DNA of 35,560 nucleotides, from NCBI GenBank assembly GCA_022782605.1, contig JALFMW010000212.1, positions 1-35,560 on the forward strand. Reading direction: 5' to 3'. This DNA is from Clostridium sp. GTDB lineage: Bacteria; Bacillota; Clostridia; Peptostreptococcales; Peptostreptococcaceae. The notes beneath the pieces are model-generated. The model did not search any database. It was not told the DNA's origin and saw only the letters and a list, made by a program, of their open reading frames with translations. Made by a program: the position numbers and the translations under genes. Positions 16,443 through 25,878 of this stretch are shown piece by piece. Numbering within the stretch: position 1 is the stretch's first letter; each line of letters starts with the position of its first letter.

Positions 16443-16757
16443 ATGAAAGTAAGTGAAATTACTATAGAAAATATTGAAACTCATTTAAGATTAACAGAAG
16501 TAGATGACTCTTTAGCCGAAGAGTTATCTACTTTTCTGGAAGTTGCTATAAACTACATTGAAAATTACACAGGTATAAAACGAAAAAGTGAAGAAAATAA
16601 AAGTCAAGAAAATCTAGATACATATTCTGATCTTGTAATTGTTGTTTATATTTTGTGTCAAGATATGTATGATAACAGAACTATGTACATTGACGGAAAG
16701 AATATAAACAATACTGTAAAAACAATTTTGGATATGCATACGAGGAATAATCTATGA
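16443..16757 (+). CDS. Head-tail connector (HK97 gp6-like)
   Basis: 104 residues, helical, starting MKVSEITIENIETHLRL and containing YIENYTGI and YSDLVIVVYILCQDMYDNR, the usual pattern of gp6/SPP1 gp15-type adaptor proteins. ATG 16443 lies 8 bases after AAAAAGGAG; a GTG at 16434 overlaps that site. Confidence 0.8.
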   Translation: MKVSEITIENIETHLRLTEVDDSLAEELSTFLEVAINYIENYTGIKRKSEENKSQENLDTYSDLVIVVYILCQDMYDNRTMYIDGKNINNTVKTILDMHTRNNL

Positions 16758-17098
16758 TAAATGCAGGTGATTATAATAAATTAATATCTATATATCAAAT
16801 AGAAGAAGTTGAAGACAACGAGGGGTTCAATACAAAAAAAGAAACTGTTATTCTAAAATCTTACGCTAAGATAAAAACGACAAAAGGATATACTTTAATT
16901 GCAAGTGGTTCGGATTTTGAAAAAGCTTATACTAATTTTACTATTAGATATTCCAAAAAAGTTGAAGATGCGTATTATAATTCAAACAGAGATGTATATG
17001 TAAAATATAAAGATAAAATTTTTACTGTAGAATATCTAAATAATATAGATGAGGCAAATATTGAACTTGAAATGCAATGCAAGAGAGTTACAAAATAA
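16754..17098 (+). CDS. Head closure protein (SPP1 gp16-like)
   Basis: 114 residues, mostly beta: INAGDYNKLISIYQIEEVEDNEGFNTKKE is the typical opening of phage head-closure/stopper proteins, and the end VEYLNNIDEANIELEMQCKRV fits. It overlaps its upstream neighbour by 4 bases (ATGA) and the next gene by one base. Confidence 0.8.
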   Translation: MINAGDYNKLISIYQIEEVEDNEGFNTKKETVILKSYAKIKTTKGYTLIASGSDFEKAYTNFTIRYSKKVEDAYYNSNRDVYVKYKDKIFTVEYLNNIDEANIELEMQCKRVTK

Positions 17099-17511
17099 TG
17101 GCTAGATTTAAAGAAGAATTACCAAATGATTTGATAAAAATGTTTCAAGTCTTAGATCAAGACAGTGAAAAAATGATTGGTGAAATGACAAAAGCAGGAG
17201 CAGAAAAGGTATATAAAAATGTTCTTAAAAATGTTCCTTCTTCTTTTAAGTCATCAAATATAATGAAATGTCTTAAAATAACTAAAATATACAAATCTCC
17301 AAGCGATGGAGGTATAAATACGAAGGTTGGTCTATATGGATATTTCAAAAATAAAAGAGGTGTGGTAACTCCTGCACCGCTTGTAGGTAATGTATTTGAA
17401 TATGGATCATCTAAGCAGTCAAAGAAGCCATTTTTTAGAAAATCATTTAGAAAAGCAGAAATAGAAGCAGAAATGAAAAAAGTTCAGGAAAAATATTTGC
17501 CAAAGGAGTAA
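17098..17511 (+). CDS. HK97 gp10-like tail completion protein
   Basis: 137 residues. MTKAGAEKVYKNVLKNVP, VFEYGSSKQSKKPFFRKSF match HK97-gp10-type neck/tail-completion proteins. ATG 17098 overlaps the TAA of the previous gene. Gene order supports the call. Confidence 0.8.
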   Translation: MARFKEELPNDLIKMFQVLDQDSEKMIGEMTKAGAEKVYKNVLKNVPSSFKSSNIMKCLKITKIYKSPSDGGINTKVGLYGYFKNKRGVVTPAPLVGNVFEYGSSKQSKKPFFRKSFRKAEIEAEMKKVQEKYLPKE

Positions 17512-17513
17512 GT

Positions 17514-17843
17514 ATGGAAAGTGAAATAAAGAAAATTTTAGAACTAGGTGTTCCAGTTGCACATTTAAAGTATAATGGAAAGCAAAAAACTTATGTGGTA
17601 TGGACAATAATAGATGAAGAACCAAATTTTTCTAGTGATGATGAAATTACTGATAGTGAAGTTATTATTGATGTGGATATTTATAGTGATAGCAATTATT
17701 TGAAAATAATGAGTTTAATAAAAAATAAAATGAAAGAAAATGATTGGATATGGGATGGAGATAGTCAAGAGTTTTTTGAAGAAGAAACAGGACTATATCA
17801 CAGGACATGTTCATTCAAGAAAGGTAGGTATATAAATGGCTAG
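17514..17843 (+). CDS. Tail terminator/completion protein (minor tail U-like)
   Basis: 109 residues. The sequence GVPVAHLKYNGKQKTYVVW, VDIYSDSNYLKIMSLIKNKMKE and HRTCSFKKGRYI fits small tail-terminator proteins found between gp10-like and major tail genes. Assigned partly from gene order. It overlaps the tail tube gene by 8 bases. Confidence 0.7.
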   Translation: MESEIKKILELGVPVAHLKYNGKQKTYVVWTIIDEEPNFSSDDEITDSEVIIDVDIYSDSNYLKIMSLIKNKMKENDWIWDGDSQEFFEEETGLYHRTCSFKKGRYING

Positions 17844-18420
17844 TATAGGATTAAGAACAGCAAAATATAATAAGATAGATTATACAACTAAAAAATATGC
17901 AGCATTAGCGAAGGAATCAATAGTACCAATTTTGGGAAGATTAATTGATGCAAAACCAAATCTAGAAAAAAATAGTACAAAACTTTATGCAGATGATATA
18001 GAAGCAGAAAGTGATACATCATTTAAAGGTGGAACTGTAAATATAACAGTTGATGATGTTACTGATGAAGTGTATGCAGATATAAATGGATGTAAAATTT
18101 CTGAAAAAGAAGTTACAGACAATTCAGAAGATATAGCACCTGAAATTGGTTATGGACATATTGTTACTAAAGTATTCAAAGGAGTAAAGAGTTATAAAGT
18201 GGAATTTTTACCACGTATTCAAATAACAAAAGTAACAGCAGATAGAAAAACAAAAGGAGAATCAATAGAGTATAATACAGTATCTATTGAAGCAGATTTA
18301 AAAGAATTAGAAGAAGAAATTAACGGTATGGAAGTTGGGACTTGGAGAAAAATGAAAACATTTGGAACATTACAAGAAGCACAAACATATTTAGACGGAC
18401 TTTTAACACCATCAAAATAA
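17836..18420 (+). CDS. Major tail tube protein (phi13 family)
   Basis: 194 residues. IGLRTAKYNKIDYTT at the N-terminus, the central FKGGTVNITVDDVTDEVYADINGC and YKVEFLPRIQITKV are typical of phi13-type major tail proteins that polymerise into the tube. A terminator-like hairpin directly follows, as is common after this highly expressed gene. Confidence 0.88.
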   Translation: MASIGLRTAKYNKIDYTTKKYAALAKESIVPILGRLIDAKPNLEKNSTKLYADDIEAESDTSFKGGTVNITVDDVTDEVYADINGCKISEKEVTDNSEDIAPEIGYGHIVTKVFKGVKSYKVEFLPRIQITKVTADRKTKGESIEYNTVSIEADLKELEEEINGMEVGTWRKMKTFGTLQEAQTYLDGLLTPSK

Positions 18421-18433
18421 ATTTTATAAGTAT

Positions 18434-18461
18434 AAGTAGGCTAGAAATAGTCTACTTTTGC
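18434..18461 (+). terminator. Intrinsic terminator after tail tube gene
   Basis: AAGTAGGCT (18434-18442) pairs with AGTCTACTT (18449-18457) with one G-T pair, followed by a short T run (CTTTTG). It probably attenuates transcription between tube and chaperone genes. Confidence 0.55.
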
Positions 18462-18474
18462 TTTAGGAGGAAAA

Positions 18475-18831
18475 ATGATAGAAACAATAAAACATATTAG
18501 TTACAAAGGTAAAGATTATCCGCTGGCATTTAACTTTAATGTATTAGAGAAAATTCAAGATAAATATGGTTCTTATGAAAAATGGGGAGAAATGACAGAT
18601 GGAAAAGGACAAGAAATAAACATAGGAGCGTTTAAATTCGGAGTTTTAGAAATGATTAACGAAGGAATTGATATTGAAAATGAAGATAAAGAAGAAAAAA
18701 TGGAATTTGTGACATTAAAACAAGTTGGAAGAATTATAACAGAAATAGGAATGCAAAAAATGACAGATAGAGTTCAAGAAACAGTGATTGAATCTACTAA
18801 AGATAAAGATGAAGAAGAAAAAAACGTGTAA
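18475..18831 (+). CDS. Tail assembly chaperone G
   Basis: 118 residues, ending in an acidic Lys/Glu-rich tail (TKDKDEEEKNV). YKGKDYPLAFNFNVLEKIQDKYGS is the usual start of Firmicute G-type chaperones. AGGAGG precedes ATG. It overlaps a second frame through a -1 shift signal, the widespread G/GT arrangement for guiding tube assembly on the tape measure. Confidence 0.82.
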   Translation: MIETIKHISYKGKDYPLAFNFNVLEKIQDKYGSYEKWGEMTDGKGQEINIGAFKFGVLEMINEGIDIENEDKEEKMEFVTLKQVGRIITEIGMQKMTDRVQETVIESTKDKDEEEKNV

Positions 18832-19055
18832 TCCACGAGGATGAAGAATTTATAATTGATTTCTCGTGGATTTTATTTATAGGACATTGCTTACTAGGGT
18901 TTAGCGAAAAAGAAGTAGGAAGAATGACTCTAGTTAAGTTTTCTAGGTTATATAAACATTATAAAAATAATTATGATTTTAAATTGAGGAAAATAACATA
19001 CGCAGAATTAGAAGAAAAAATTAATCATCAAGGGGAAATGTTTAGTGATGAATAA
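18475..19055 (+). CDS. Tail assembly chaperone GT (product of -1 frameshift)
   Basis: A -1 shift on A-AAA-AAC (18819-18825) continues from the G frame into RVIHEDEEFIIDFSWILFIGHCLLGF and on to TAA 19053-19055, giving about 193 residues. The added T domain (helical, with RMTLVKFSRLYKHYKNNYDF) would bind tail tube subunits. Length and location match the GT proteins of siphophages. Confidence 0.8.
18819..18871 (+). promoter_or_regulatory. Programmed -1 frameshift signal (slippery heptamer plus stem-loop)
   Basis: Slippery A-AAA-AAC lies at 18819-18825 in the correct phase of gene G. Five bases later ATCCACGAG (18831-18839) pairs perfectly with CTCGTGGAT (18863-18871), a 9-bp stimulatory stem with a 23-base loop. 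Confidence 0.85.
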
Positions 19056-19206
19056 AATGGAAAAGGTAAAATGCCCTCAATGTGGACAAACTCTGATTTT
19101 TGCAGTTTACATTGATGGAGAAATAAAATGCACAAGATGCAGAAATAGGATACGAATACAAAAAGAAAAGAGTGAGGAACACGCACATACAGAGTTAGTG
19201 GAGTAG
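19048..19206 (+). CDS. Com-like small zinc-finger protein
   Basis: 52 residues. CPQCGQTL at 9-16 and CTRCRNRI at 28-35 form a four-Cys zinc finger like that of Mu Com family proteins, which act on mRNA. ATG 19048 overlaps the end of GT. Often found between GT and tape measure genes in Firmicute phages; the role there is unknown. Confidence 0.7.
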   Translation: MNKMEKVKCPQCGQTLIFAVYIDGEIKCTRCRNRIRIQKEKSEEHAHTELVE

Positions 19207-19219
19207 TTACCCAAAACCT

Positions 19220-19251
19220 TTCTTTATTATATAGATTTTAAAAATAAAGAA
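19220..19251 (+). promoter_or_regulatory. Hairpin before the tape measure ribosome site
   Basis: TTCTTTATT (19220-19228) pairs perfectly with AATAAAGAA (19243-19251); the right arm abuts the GAAGGTG ribosome site. It could modulate translation of the tape measure gene or be a processed end. Confidence 0.35.
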
Positions 19252-19260
19252 GGTGTAAAA

Positions 19261-21546
19261 ATGGCAACTAGCTTTGGAGGAACAGTAAAGTTAACAGGTG
19301 AAAGTGAATATAGAAAGGCATTAAGAGATATTACTTCAAATTTAAAAGAAGTTTCTAGTGAACTTAAATTGACAACTACACAATTCACAGTAGGAGACAA
19401 AACTGTCAAAGAAACAAAAACTTCATATTCAAATATGAATAACACTATTCAACAGCAAAAAGCAAAGGTAACAGAACTAAAGACAATTATATCTCAGATG
19501 TCTAAAGAATATAAAGAGCATCAAGATAAATTAATACAAGTAGAACAACAATATGGAAAAAATAGTGAAAAAGCATCTGAGTATCGAACTAAATTAGGAA
19601 ATACAGAAAATCAATTAAGAACTTTTAAAGCACAACTTAATGATACTGAGACTCGATTAATACAAATGGAAAATGCAACAGGAAAAAGCAATAAAGAACT
19701 TAAAGAGATGAAAAATGGTTTTGATGATGCAGGACAAGGAGCAATAAAGTTTGGAGATTTATTGAAAGCAAATGTCTTAGGAGATTTCATTACAAGTGGT
19801 TTAAAAGCAATGAGCAGTGCAATTAAACAAGTGGGCACCACATTATTAAGTGTTGGAAAAGATGCATTAGATAGTTATGCTGATTATGAACAACTTGTAG
19901 GTGGTGTTGAAACATTATTTAAAGATAATGCTAACACGGTAGAAGATTATGCAAATAATGCATATAAAACAGCTGGACTATCAGCAAATGATTATATGGA
20001 AACAATAACAGGATTTAGTGCAAGTTTATTACAATCATTGAACGGAGACACAGCAAAAGTAGCAGAAGTTGGAAATATGGCAGTAACAGATATGGCAGAT
20101 AATGCAAACAAAATGGGTACTGATATGTCATTAATACAAAATGCATATCAAGGATTTGCAAAACAAAACTATACAATGCTTGATAACTTGAAGCTTGGAT
20201 ATGGTGGAACTAAAGAAGAAATGCAAAGACTTTTAACAGATGCACAAAAAGTTACAGGTGTTAAATATGACATAAGCAACTTGAATGATGTTTATCAGGC
20301 AATTCATGTTATACAAGGTGAGTTAGGCGTTACAGGGACAACTGCAAAAGAAGCTAGTACAACAATTCAAGGTTCAGTCGCTGCAATGAAATCTTCGTGG
20401 CAAAACATGTTGACAGGAATTTCAACGGGAGATATTGGAAATATTGGAAATTTAGTAAATAATTTAGTAGATAGTGTAATGACGGCAAGTATAAATATAT
20501 TACCCCGAGTACAAGAAATTGCAAATGGAATTACAGCTGTTCTACCAGAGATTATTTCAAAAATAAATGAGAATTTACCAACTGTACTGGACTCTGGAGT
20601 GCAGATATTAAATACATTAATGCAAGGAATTATAACAAACTTACCAGCGGTTATGGAAAGTGCAAATCAAATAATAAGTACATTAGCAAGCACTTTAATT
20701 GAAATGTTGCCGCAGATTATTGATGGTGGAATACAAATAATTGTTGCATTAACACAAGGACTTGCTGAACAATTGCCTACTTTAGTTCCTCAAATGGTAG
20801 AGACTATTGTAACAATTGCAAATTCATTGTTAGATAATATTGACATGATAATTGATGCAGGAATCCAACTTTTAATAGGCTTAGCTGATGGGTTAATGAA
20901 TGCTTTGCCAAAGCTAATAGAAAAAGCACCAGAAATAATAGAAAAATTAGTAATGGCAATAACGAATAATGTGCCCAAAATCATTCAAGCAGGTATTACG
21001 CTAATTATAAAATTAGGAGAAGGATTAATTAAGGCTATACCACAGTTGATTAGTAAAATACCTCAAATAATAACATCATTGTTAAGAGGATTTTCAAATT
21101 ATTATTCAAATATGGGAGAAGTAGGAAAAAATCTTGTTTCTGGAATTTGGGAAGGAATTAAAAATGCAAAAGATTGGCTGCTAGGAAAAGCAAAAGAATG
21201 GTGTGGAAGTGTATTAGATGGCATCAAAGGTTTTTTTGGAATACATTCACCTTCGAAGGTTTTTAGAGATGAAATAGGAACAAACTTAGCTCTAGGATTA
21301 GGAGAAGGTTTTTCGAATACTATGAAAGATGTATCTACAGAAATGAAAACATCAATTCCGACTGAATTTGATGTAAATTCAACAATAAATAAAACGGATA
21401 TATCAAATAATTTAACATTAGAAAATATGACAAGTGCTTTTGTAACAGCTATTAAGAAAATGAATGCACAAATAATAATAGATAAGGATGTTGCAGGCAG
21501 GTTTGTAATAACTACAGTGAATGATGAGTTAGGAGAAGTAATGTAG
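19261..21546 (+). CDS. Tape measure protein
   Basis: 761 residues. Coiled-coil N-terminus (YRKALRDITSNLKEVSSELK, QLRTFKAQLNDTETRLIQ), central YADYEQLVGGVETLFKDNANTVEDYA and KSSWQNMLTGISTGD blocks of siphophage tape measures, a long hydrophobic/membrane-active middle with repeated LPxIIxxG segments (about 420-600), then FFGIHSPSKVFRDEIGTNLALGLGEGF. It sets tail length and helps DNA entry. Shorter than many, implying a short tail. Confidence 0.93.
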   Translation: MATSFGGTVKLTGESEYRKALRDITSNLKEVSSELKLTTTQFTVGDKTVKETKTSYSNMNNTIQQQKAKVTELKTIISQMSKEYKEHQDKLIQVEQQYGKNSEKASEYRTKLGNTENQLRTFKAQLNDTETRLIQMENATGKSNKELKEMKNGFDDAGQGAIKFGDLLKANVLGDFITSGLKAMSSAIKQVGTTLLSVGKDALDSYADYEQLVGGVETLFKDNANTVEDYANNAYKTAGLSANDYMETITGFSASLLQSLNGDTAKVAEVGNMAVTDMADNANKMGTDMSLIQNAYQGFAKQNYTMLDNLKLGYGGTKEEMQRLLTDAQKVTGVKYDISNLNDVYQAIHVIQGELGVTGTTAKEASTTIQGSVAAMKSSWQNMLTGISTGDIGNIGNLVNNLVDSVMTASINILPRVQEIANGITAVLPEIISKINENLPTVLDSGVQILNTLMQGIITNLPAVMESANQIISTLASTLIEMLPQIIDGGIQIIVALTQGLAEQLPTLVPQMVETIVTIANSLLDNIDMIIDAGIQLLIGLADGLMNALPKLIEKAPEIIEKLVMAITNNVPKIIQAGITLIIKLGEGLIKAIPQLISKIPQIITSLLRGFSNYYSNMGEVGKNLVSGIWEGIKNAKDWLLGKAKEWCGSVLDGIKGFFGIHSPSKVFRDEIGTNLALGLGEGFSNTMKDVSTEMKTSIPTEFDVNSTINKTDISNNLTLENMTSAFVTAIKKMNAQIIIDKDVAGRFVITTVNDELGEVM

Positions 21547-21559
21547 AGGAGATGAAAAA

Positions 21560-22411
21560 ATGAGAGTTAGAAGATTCTTAATAGAAAATGAAAAAGGACA
21601 ACAGTTTCGATTGGACAGTTTAAGAGAAGGATGTTTTCTCACATCTCCTTCTGATTTGGGATATTCATACAATATTGACTTTGTACAATTAGGACATGAT
21701 TTTATTGAAAATAATAGAAAGGTTGAACAGAAAAAACCAAATGGAACATTATATTTCAAATCATATGACAAGGTAAAAGAGTTTTGTGATTTTGTAGAAA
21801 GTTCTCAGAAATTAAAATGGATTTATATTATTCCGTTTGAAAATGAAGAGAAAGCTTACTACAGAGATGTTTGTATTATTAATTTAGATAAAACTGAAAA
21901 GGTAGGAAAATGGTTGGCATGTCCAGTAAAATTTGCTGGGCTTTCTTTGTGGTATGAGCAAAATGAAACAATATTCAAAATAGAAACATATGAAGATGAA
22001 ATGAGATATGACTATAGATGGAATAGTAGGTATATAGATTATAATACAAGAGCAATACAATTTAATAACAAAGGACATGTCGAAGCACCATTTCAAGTTG
22101 AAATAGATGGTTTTGTTCAAAATCCAACTATTTCTGTTTTTGTTGATAATGAAGAATATGCTAGTATAAAAATTCCAATCACAATAAATGAATATGAAAA
22201 ATTATTGTATTCTAGTAAAGCAGGTGAAATATATATCCAAAAACAAAATACAGACGGAACAAAGGTTAGCTTGTGGAAAAATCAATATATAAATATAAAA
22301 AATCAGAATATATTTAAATTGCCGATTGGAGTGTCAGAGATTAGATTAATTGCAGATGATGATGTGTTGAATGCAAAATTGACAATATTTCCACAATATA
22401 AGGTGGTGTAA
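21560..22411 (+). CDS. Distal tail protein (Dit-like)
   Basis: 283 residues. The opening MRVRRFLIENEKGQQFRLDSL, GYSYNIDFVQLG and the C-terminal galectin-like beta segment (ISVFVDNEEYASIKIPITI) match distal tail proteins that form the hub between tube and baseplate. GAGGAGATG is upstream. Location right after the tape measure supports it. Confidence 0.82.
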   Translation: MRVRRFLIENEKGQQFRLDSLREGCFLTSPSDLGYSYNIDFVQLGHDFIENNRKVEQKKPNGTLYFKSYDKVKEFCDFVESSQKLKWIYIIPFENEEKAYYRDVCIINLDKTEKVGKWLACPVKFAGLSLWYEQNETIFKIETYEDEMRYDYRWNSRYIDYNTRAIQFNNKGHVEAPFQVEIDGFVQNPTISVFVDNEEYASIKIPITINEYEKLLYSSKAGEIYIQKQNTDGTKVSLWKNQYINIKNQNIFKLPIGVSEIRLIADDDVLNAKLTIFPQYKVV

Positions 22412-22413
22412 AT

Positions 22414-23649
22414 ATGAGTGTTAGAGTAACATTTGATAATAAAGAATATGAATTGATTTACAATGATCAAAGTGGTATGTATGAAATAGAGTTAGAAGCA
22501 CCGAAAATTGGCGGGATATATAATGCAGAAATAAAATTCAAAGATTCAATAGAAAATGTTGAAACATCAGTAAAGAAAATTCAAATATGGGCAAAAGAAA
22601 AAAGAAGTAAAGTATCACAAGAAACGCTGGTATATTTTTTAGACAAGACAAATTTAGAAATAAAAGATGTTGTAGAGTTTGAGGATTATGAGTATGTAAT
22701 AGATGAAGAAACAAACAAGAACACGATATTTAATATAGTAAAAAAAGTAAATGCAGAAAATGACGATATTGTTATCTTACAAAGAAATGGAAAGATAGAT
22801 TATTTAGGAGTGGTCGAAGATATATCTAATGTTGATGGAAATTTAGAAAGAAAAGTAACATTAAAATATATTTCTAATAAATTTGATAGAACAATAATTT
22901 TAGCAAATGAAAATTTAATTAGTGAAAAAGGAATAGAAGATTTTATTGCAAAAGAAATATACGATAATTTTACTAATTCAGATGACGAACTTCTAAACTA
23001 TAAATGGCTGGATGTAGAAGTAAAAACACATACAAAAATACAAAAATCTGTAGATACTGAAAATGGTATTTATAATTTTCATACATTTGTAACTAATTGT
23101 ACTCAAAATTATAATATTATTCTTGATTTTACTTATGATCAAGGAAGAATAAAATTATCAATATATAAGCAAAATGCGGAAATACAATTAATAGATACAA
23201 CAATACCGGACATAAGCAACTATGTAGAAAAATTTGAAACTAGTGTTACAGCCAAAGTTGTAGTGAAAACAGATACAGATGTACAAACATGGTACTTATT
23301 AAGTGATAGAACGACAACACAAAATAAAAATGATGTTAATAGAGCGATAGGAAAAGTTGAAACAGTTTATACAGAAAAATCTGAGGATGCAAGACAGACA
23401 GCATTAAACGAGTTCAAGTCTAATACTTACAATCATTATATTTCATTTAAAATAAATAGAAATAGTAAGTTATTTGATGTTGAAAAAATGAAGATAGGAA
23501 CACCGCTAAGTGTACGAACGAGCAATAATATAATATTAGATACTTATATTTCAGCTATAAGAGATGATGGAAGTAATTTTATCGAAATAACATGCGGAAA
23601 TATGAGAATTAATTTTATAGATAAAATATTGAAAGAGAGGAACAAATAA
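22414..23649 (+). CDS. Tail tip/baseplate protein (Tal/gp27-like)
   Basis: 411 residues, beta-rich, with RKVTLKYISNKFDRTIIL and late MKIGTPLSVRTSNNIILDTYISAIRDDG, typical of the Tal/siphovirus ReqiPepy6 Gp37-like tail proteins that close the tube. No peptidoglycan hydrolase domain is visible. Follows Dit by 2 bases. Confidence 0.75.
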   Translation: MSVRVTFDNKEYELIYNDQSGMYEIELEAPKIGGIYNAEIKFKDSIENVETSVKKIQIWAKEKRSKVSQETLVYFLDKTNLEIKDVVEFEDYEYVIDEETNKNTIFNIVKKVNAENDDIVILQRNGKIDYLGVVEDISNVDGNLERKVTLKYISNKFDRTIILANENLISEKGIEDFIAKEIYDNFTNSDDELLNYKWLDVEVKTHTKIQKSVDTENGIYNFHTFVTNCTQNYNIILDFTYDQGRIKLSIYKQNAEIQLIDTTIPDISNYVEKFETSVTAKVVVKTDTDVQTWYLLSDRTTTQNKNDVNRAIGKVETVYTEKSEDARQTALNEFKSNTYNHYISFKINRNSKLFDVEKMKIGTPLSVRTSNNIILDTYISAIRDDGSNFIEITCGNMRINFIDKILKERNK

Positions 23650-23650
23650 A

Positions 23651-24785
23651 ATGATAAAAGGTTTTAGATTTACAAATCAACTTGCAAATGCAGAAGTAGA
23701 TGCAAGAATACATCAAGAGTTTTTGAATAAAAACGATGGGATTTTTTATGGAATGGAATTAAGTCATACAAACAATTCAATAACTGTTGCGGAAGGTCTT
23801 TGCGAAATTGCAGGAAGACCAGTTGCGGTTATAGATAGCGAAACTGTTGCGATAGGAACAGATAGTTTATATTGTCTGTTAATATTAGAAATAGATCTAT
23901 CAAAAGATTCAACAAAAGATGTATTTAATCAAGTTTCTTTTAAATTATTAACATCAAGTACAAGTTATCCGGCTGTAACACAACAAGATATTAACATGTA
24001 TAACGGTTCAAATAACTTGTATCAGTTAGAATTTGCAAGATTCAGAAGCGGAAGCAATGGAGTAACTAATTATAAAGATACTAGAAAATTTTTAAATTTT
24101 ACAGGCATATATGCTCAAATAAAAGCAGATTGTGATGCTGTAATGAATCAAATAAAGCAAGAATTAAAAAATGTTCAAGACGGAAGTGATTATTTATTAA
24201 AAAGCACAGGTGGAACAGTAAAAGGAAAAACAATTTTTGAGGGAGGAATAGAAGGAAATGTCAAGGGAAATGTTACTGGAAATTGTAGTGGTTCTTCTAG
24301 TAGTTGTACTGGTAATGCTGCTACTGCTACAACTGCAAATAGTGCAAAAAGTTGCACACGGAAATAGTGCTACAGCAACAACTGCTGAAAATTCCAAAAA
24401 ACTTAATGGGGTTGCTGGCAGTGAGTATTTTCAAAAAAATAGTATAGCAAAAGTAAAAGGAACACAAAGTGTAACAGTAGATGAAAATACACCTCTTGAT
24501 TGTACTTTTAACATTAATTATCCGACTGGATTTTCAAAAGATAATTGCATAGTTCTTGCTTTTGCAACAAGATTTGCTGGAGTTGAAGCAAGAGGTTTTT
24601 CTTTTGGGACTAGAGATAGTTACAATTGCCCAGGCGCTTTGGTAGAAACGGCTGTTGGAAAAGCAATAACTTTTTTATCAGATAAAATGGTTGCACATCT
24701 TTATTATGCATATGGAAATCTTAATCATCCTGGAAATAGCTTCTCAATTGAGTATGAAGTTGTATTAATGAAATTACCAACATAG
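23651..24785 (+). CDS. Tail fibre/collar protein, frame restored by a CGGA +1 shift
   Basis: Frame 0 stops at TAG 24365-24367 after 238 residues. Reading CGGA 24359-24362 as Gly restores 377 residues. The site lies in a low-complexity Ala/Thr/Gly/Ser collar whose internal repeat proves the frame: SCTGNAATATTANSAK is followed by SCT-G-NSATATTAENSK. The C-terminal domain (FQKNSIAKVKGTQSVTVDENTPLDC onward) is a beta-rich head-fibre-type tip, probably host binding. Without recoding the receptor-binding tip is lost. Confidence 0.8.
24359..24362 (+). other. CGGA recoding site 4
   Basis: Frame 0 reads TGC ACA CGG AAA TAG. Skipping the C reads TGC ACA GGA AAT AGT GCT, repeating the protein-level motif CTGN(A/S)ATA seen 48 bases earlier as TGT ACT GGT AAT GCT. 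This internal repeat fixes the insertion to one base between ACA and GGA. Confidence 0.85.
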
Positions 24786-24803
24786 AGAAATTGGAGGCAT
24801 GAA

Positions 24804-24989
24804 ATGTCAAAAATAATAGAAACAATAGTAGAACCTAACAAAATTGAAGTAGGTTCTACTTTTAAATTAAAAGTAAGAGTAATAGATAGTTATATAAAGA
24901 AACAAATAATTATATCAGAAGATAAGAAAATTATAACAACTGAAGCTGAAGAAAAAATAAGAACGGAATGGGGTGAAGAAAATGAGTGA
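24804..24989 (+). CDS. Small hypothetical protein of the tail-fibre cluster
   Basis: 61 residues, beta-like then charged (IIETIVEPNKIEVGSTFKLKV, EEKIRTEWGEENE). TTGGAGG precedes ATG. Such short genes between fibre genes recur in Clostridial phages; the opening resembles an Ig-like beta strand pair. Function unknown. Confidence 0.6.
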   Translation: MSKIIETIVEPNKIEVGSTFKLKVRVIDSYIKKQIIISEDKKIITTEAEEKIRTEWGEENE

Positions 24990-25863
24990 AGAAATTAAAA
25001 TTAGTCAATTACAAGAAGCTAATGAAATAAGTGCGAATGATTTAATGATGATTATTCAAAGCGGAGTAAATAAGAAAAAAAATATTAAACAAATGGCAAA
25101 AGAATTAAATCCAGTAGTAGTAAGTCCAACACAACCAACCACAAATGAAAAGGTGTGGTTTAAAAAAGGAAAAAATTTATTTAATAAGAATAATTTTGTT
25201 TCAACAGAAAGTTATATTGATGGTTCAAATGGAGAGATAAAATCTTATACTGGTTATACTAAAATGCTTATACTTCCTATTAATGGAGGAAATAGTTATA
25301 CAATCTCTAGAACAGCTGGAAAACATTTTAGAGCAGGAACAACTTCTTCTTATCCTGCAAATGGAATGACAGTTAGTAATTTAAAAGTTAATAATACTGG
25401 TACAAGTATAACAGTAACTGCTGGTGCAAATGATAAATATTTAGTTTGCAGTTACTATCAAAAAGGAGTAGATACTATAACAGCAACGGTGATAGAGTCA
25501 TCACTTCAAATAGAACCAGGTTTAAAAGCTAGTGCTTATGAAGCATATATAGAACCAACAATATTTGTAAAAAATGAGGGTATATTTGAAAATTTCGGAG
25601 CAGAACTACTATCAAATCAATTTAAACTTGTAGCTAGAAATAATTCTACAAATTATAATAATTTTAAGGCAAGTGGATTTTATCAATGTAATTTTCAAAA
25701 TGGAACTAATGCACCGAATGCTTATGCAACAGGAATGTTACTTGTACTTGCAAGCTATTACATAGTACAACTTTTAATTTCACATATAAATAATGAAATG
25801 CATGTATATACTAGAATGTCAATTGACAAAGGTTCAACATGGCTTGCTTGGAAAGAACTTTAG
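24982..25863 (+). CDS. Tail fibre/receptor-binding protein
   Basis: 293 residues. The opening MSEEIKISQLQEANEISANDLMMI is a widespread attachment segment of tail fibre proteins, followed by a beta-sandwich-like middle (ILPINGGNSYTISRT, GTSITVTAGANDKYLVCSYY; carbohydrate-binding-like) and a tip ending STWLAWKEL, the usual C-terminus of fibre tips. ATG 24982 follows GGGGTG. TAGTAG ends the frame. Confidence 0.75.
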   Translation: MSEEIKISQLQEANEISANDLMMIIQSGVNKKKNIKQMAKELNPVVVSPTQPTTNEKVWFKKGKNLFNKNNFVSTESYIDGSNGEIKSYTGYTKMLILPINGGNSYTISRTAGKHFRAGTTSSYPANGMTVSNLKVNNTGTSITVTAGANDKYLVCSYYQKGVDTITATVIESSLQIEPGLKASAYEAYIEPTIFVKNEGIFENFGAELLSNQFKLVARNNSTNYNNFKASGFYQCNFQNGTNAPNAYATGMLLVLASYYIVQLLISHINNEMHVYTRMSIDKGSTWLAWKEL

Positions 25864-25878
25864 TAGAATAAGAAGAAT

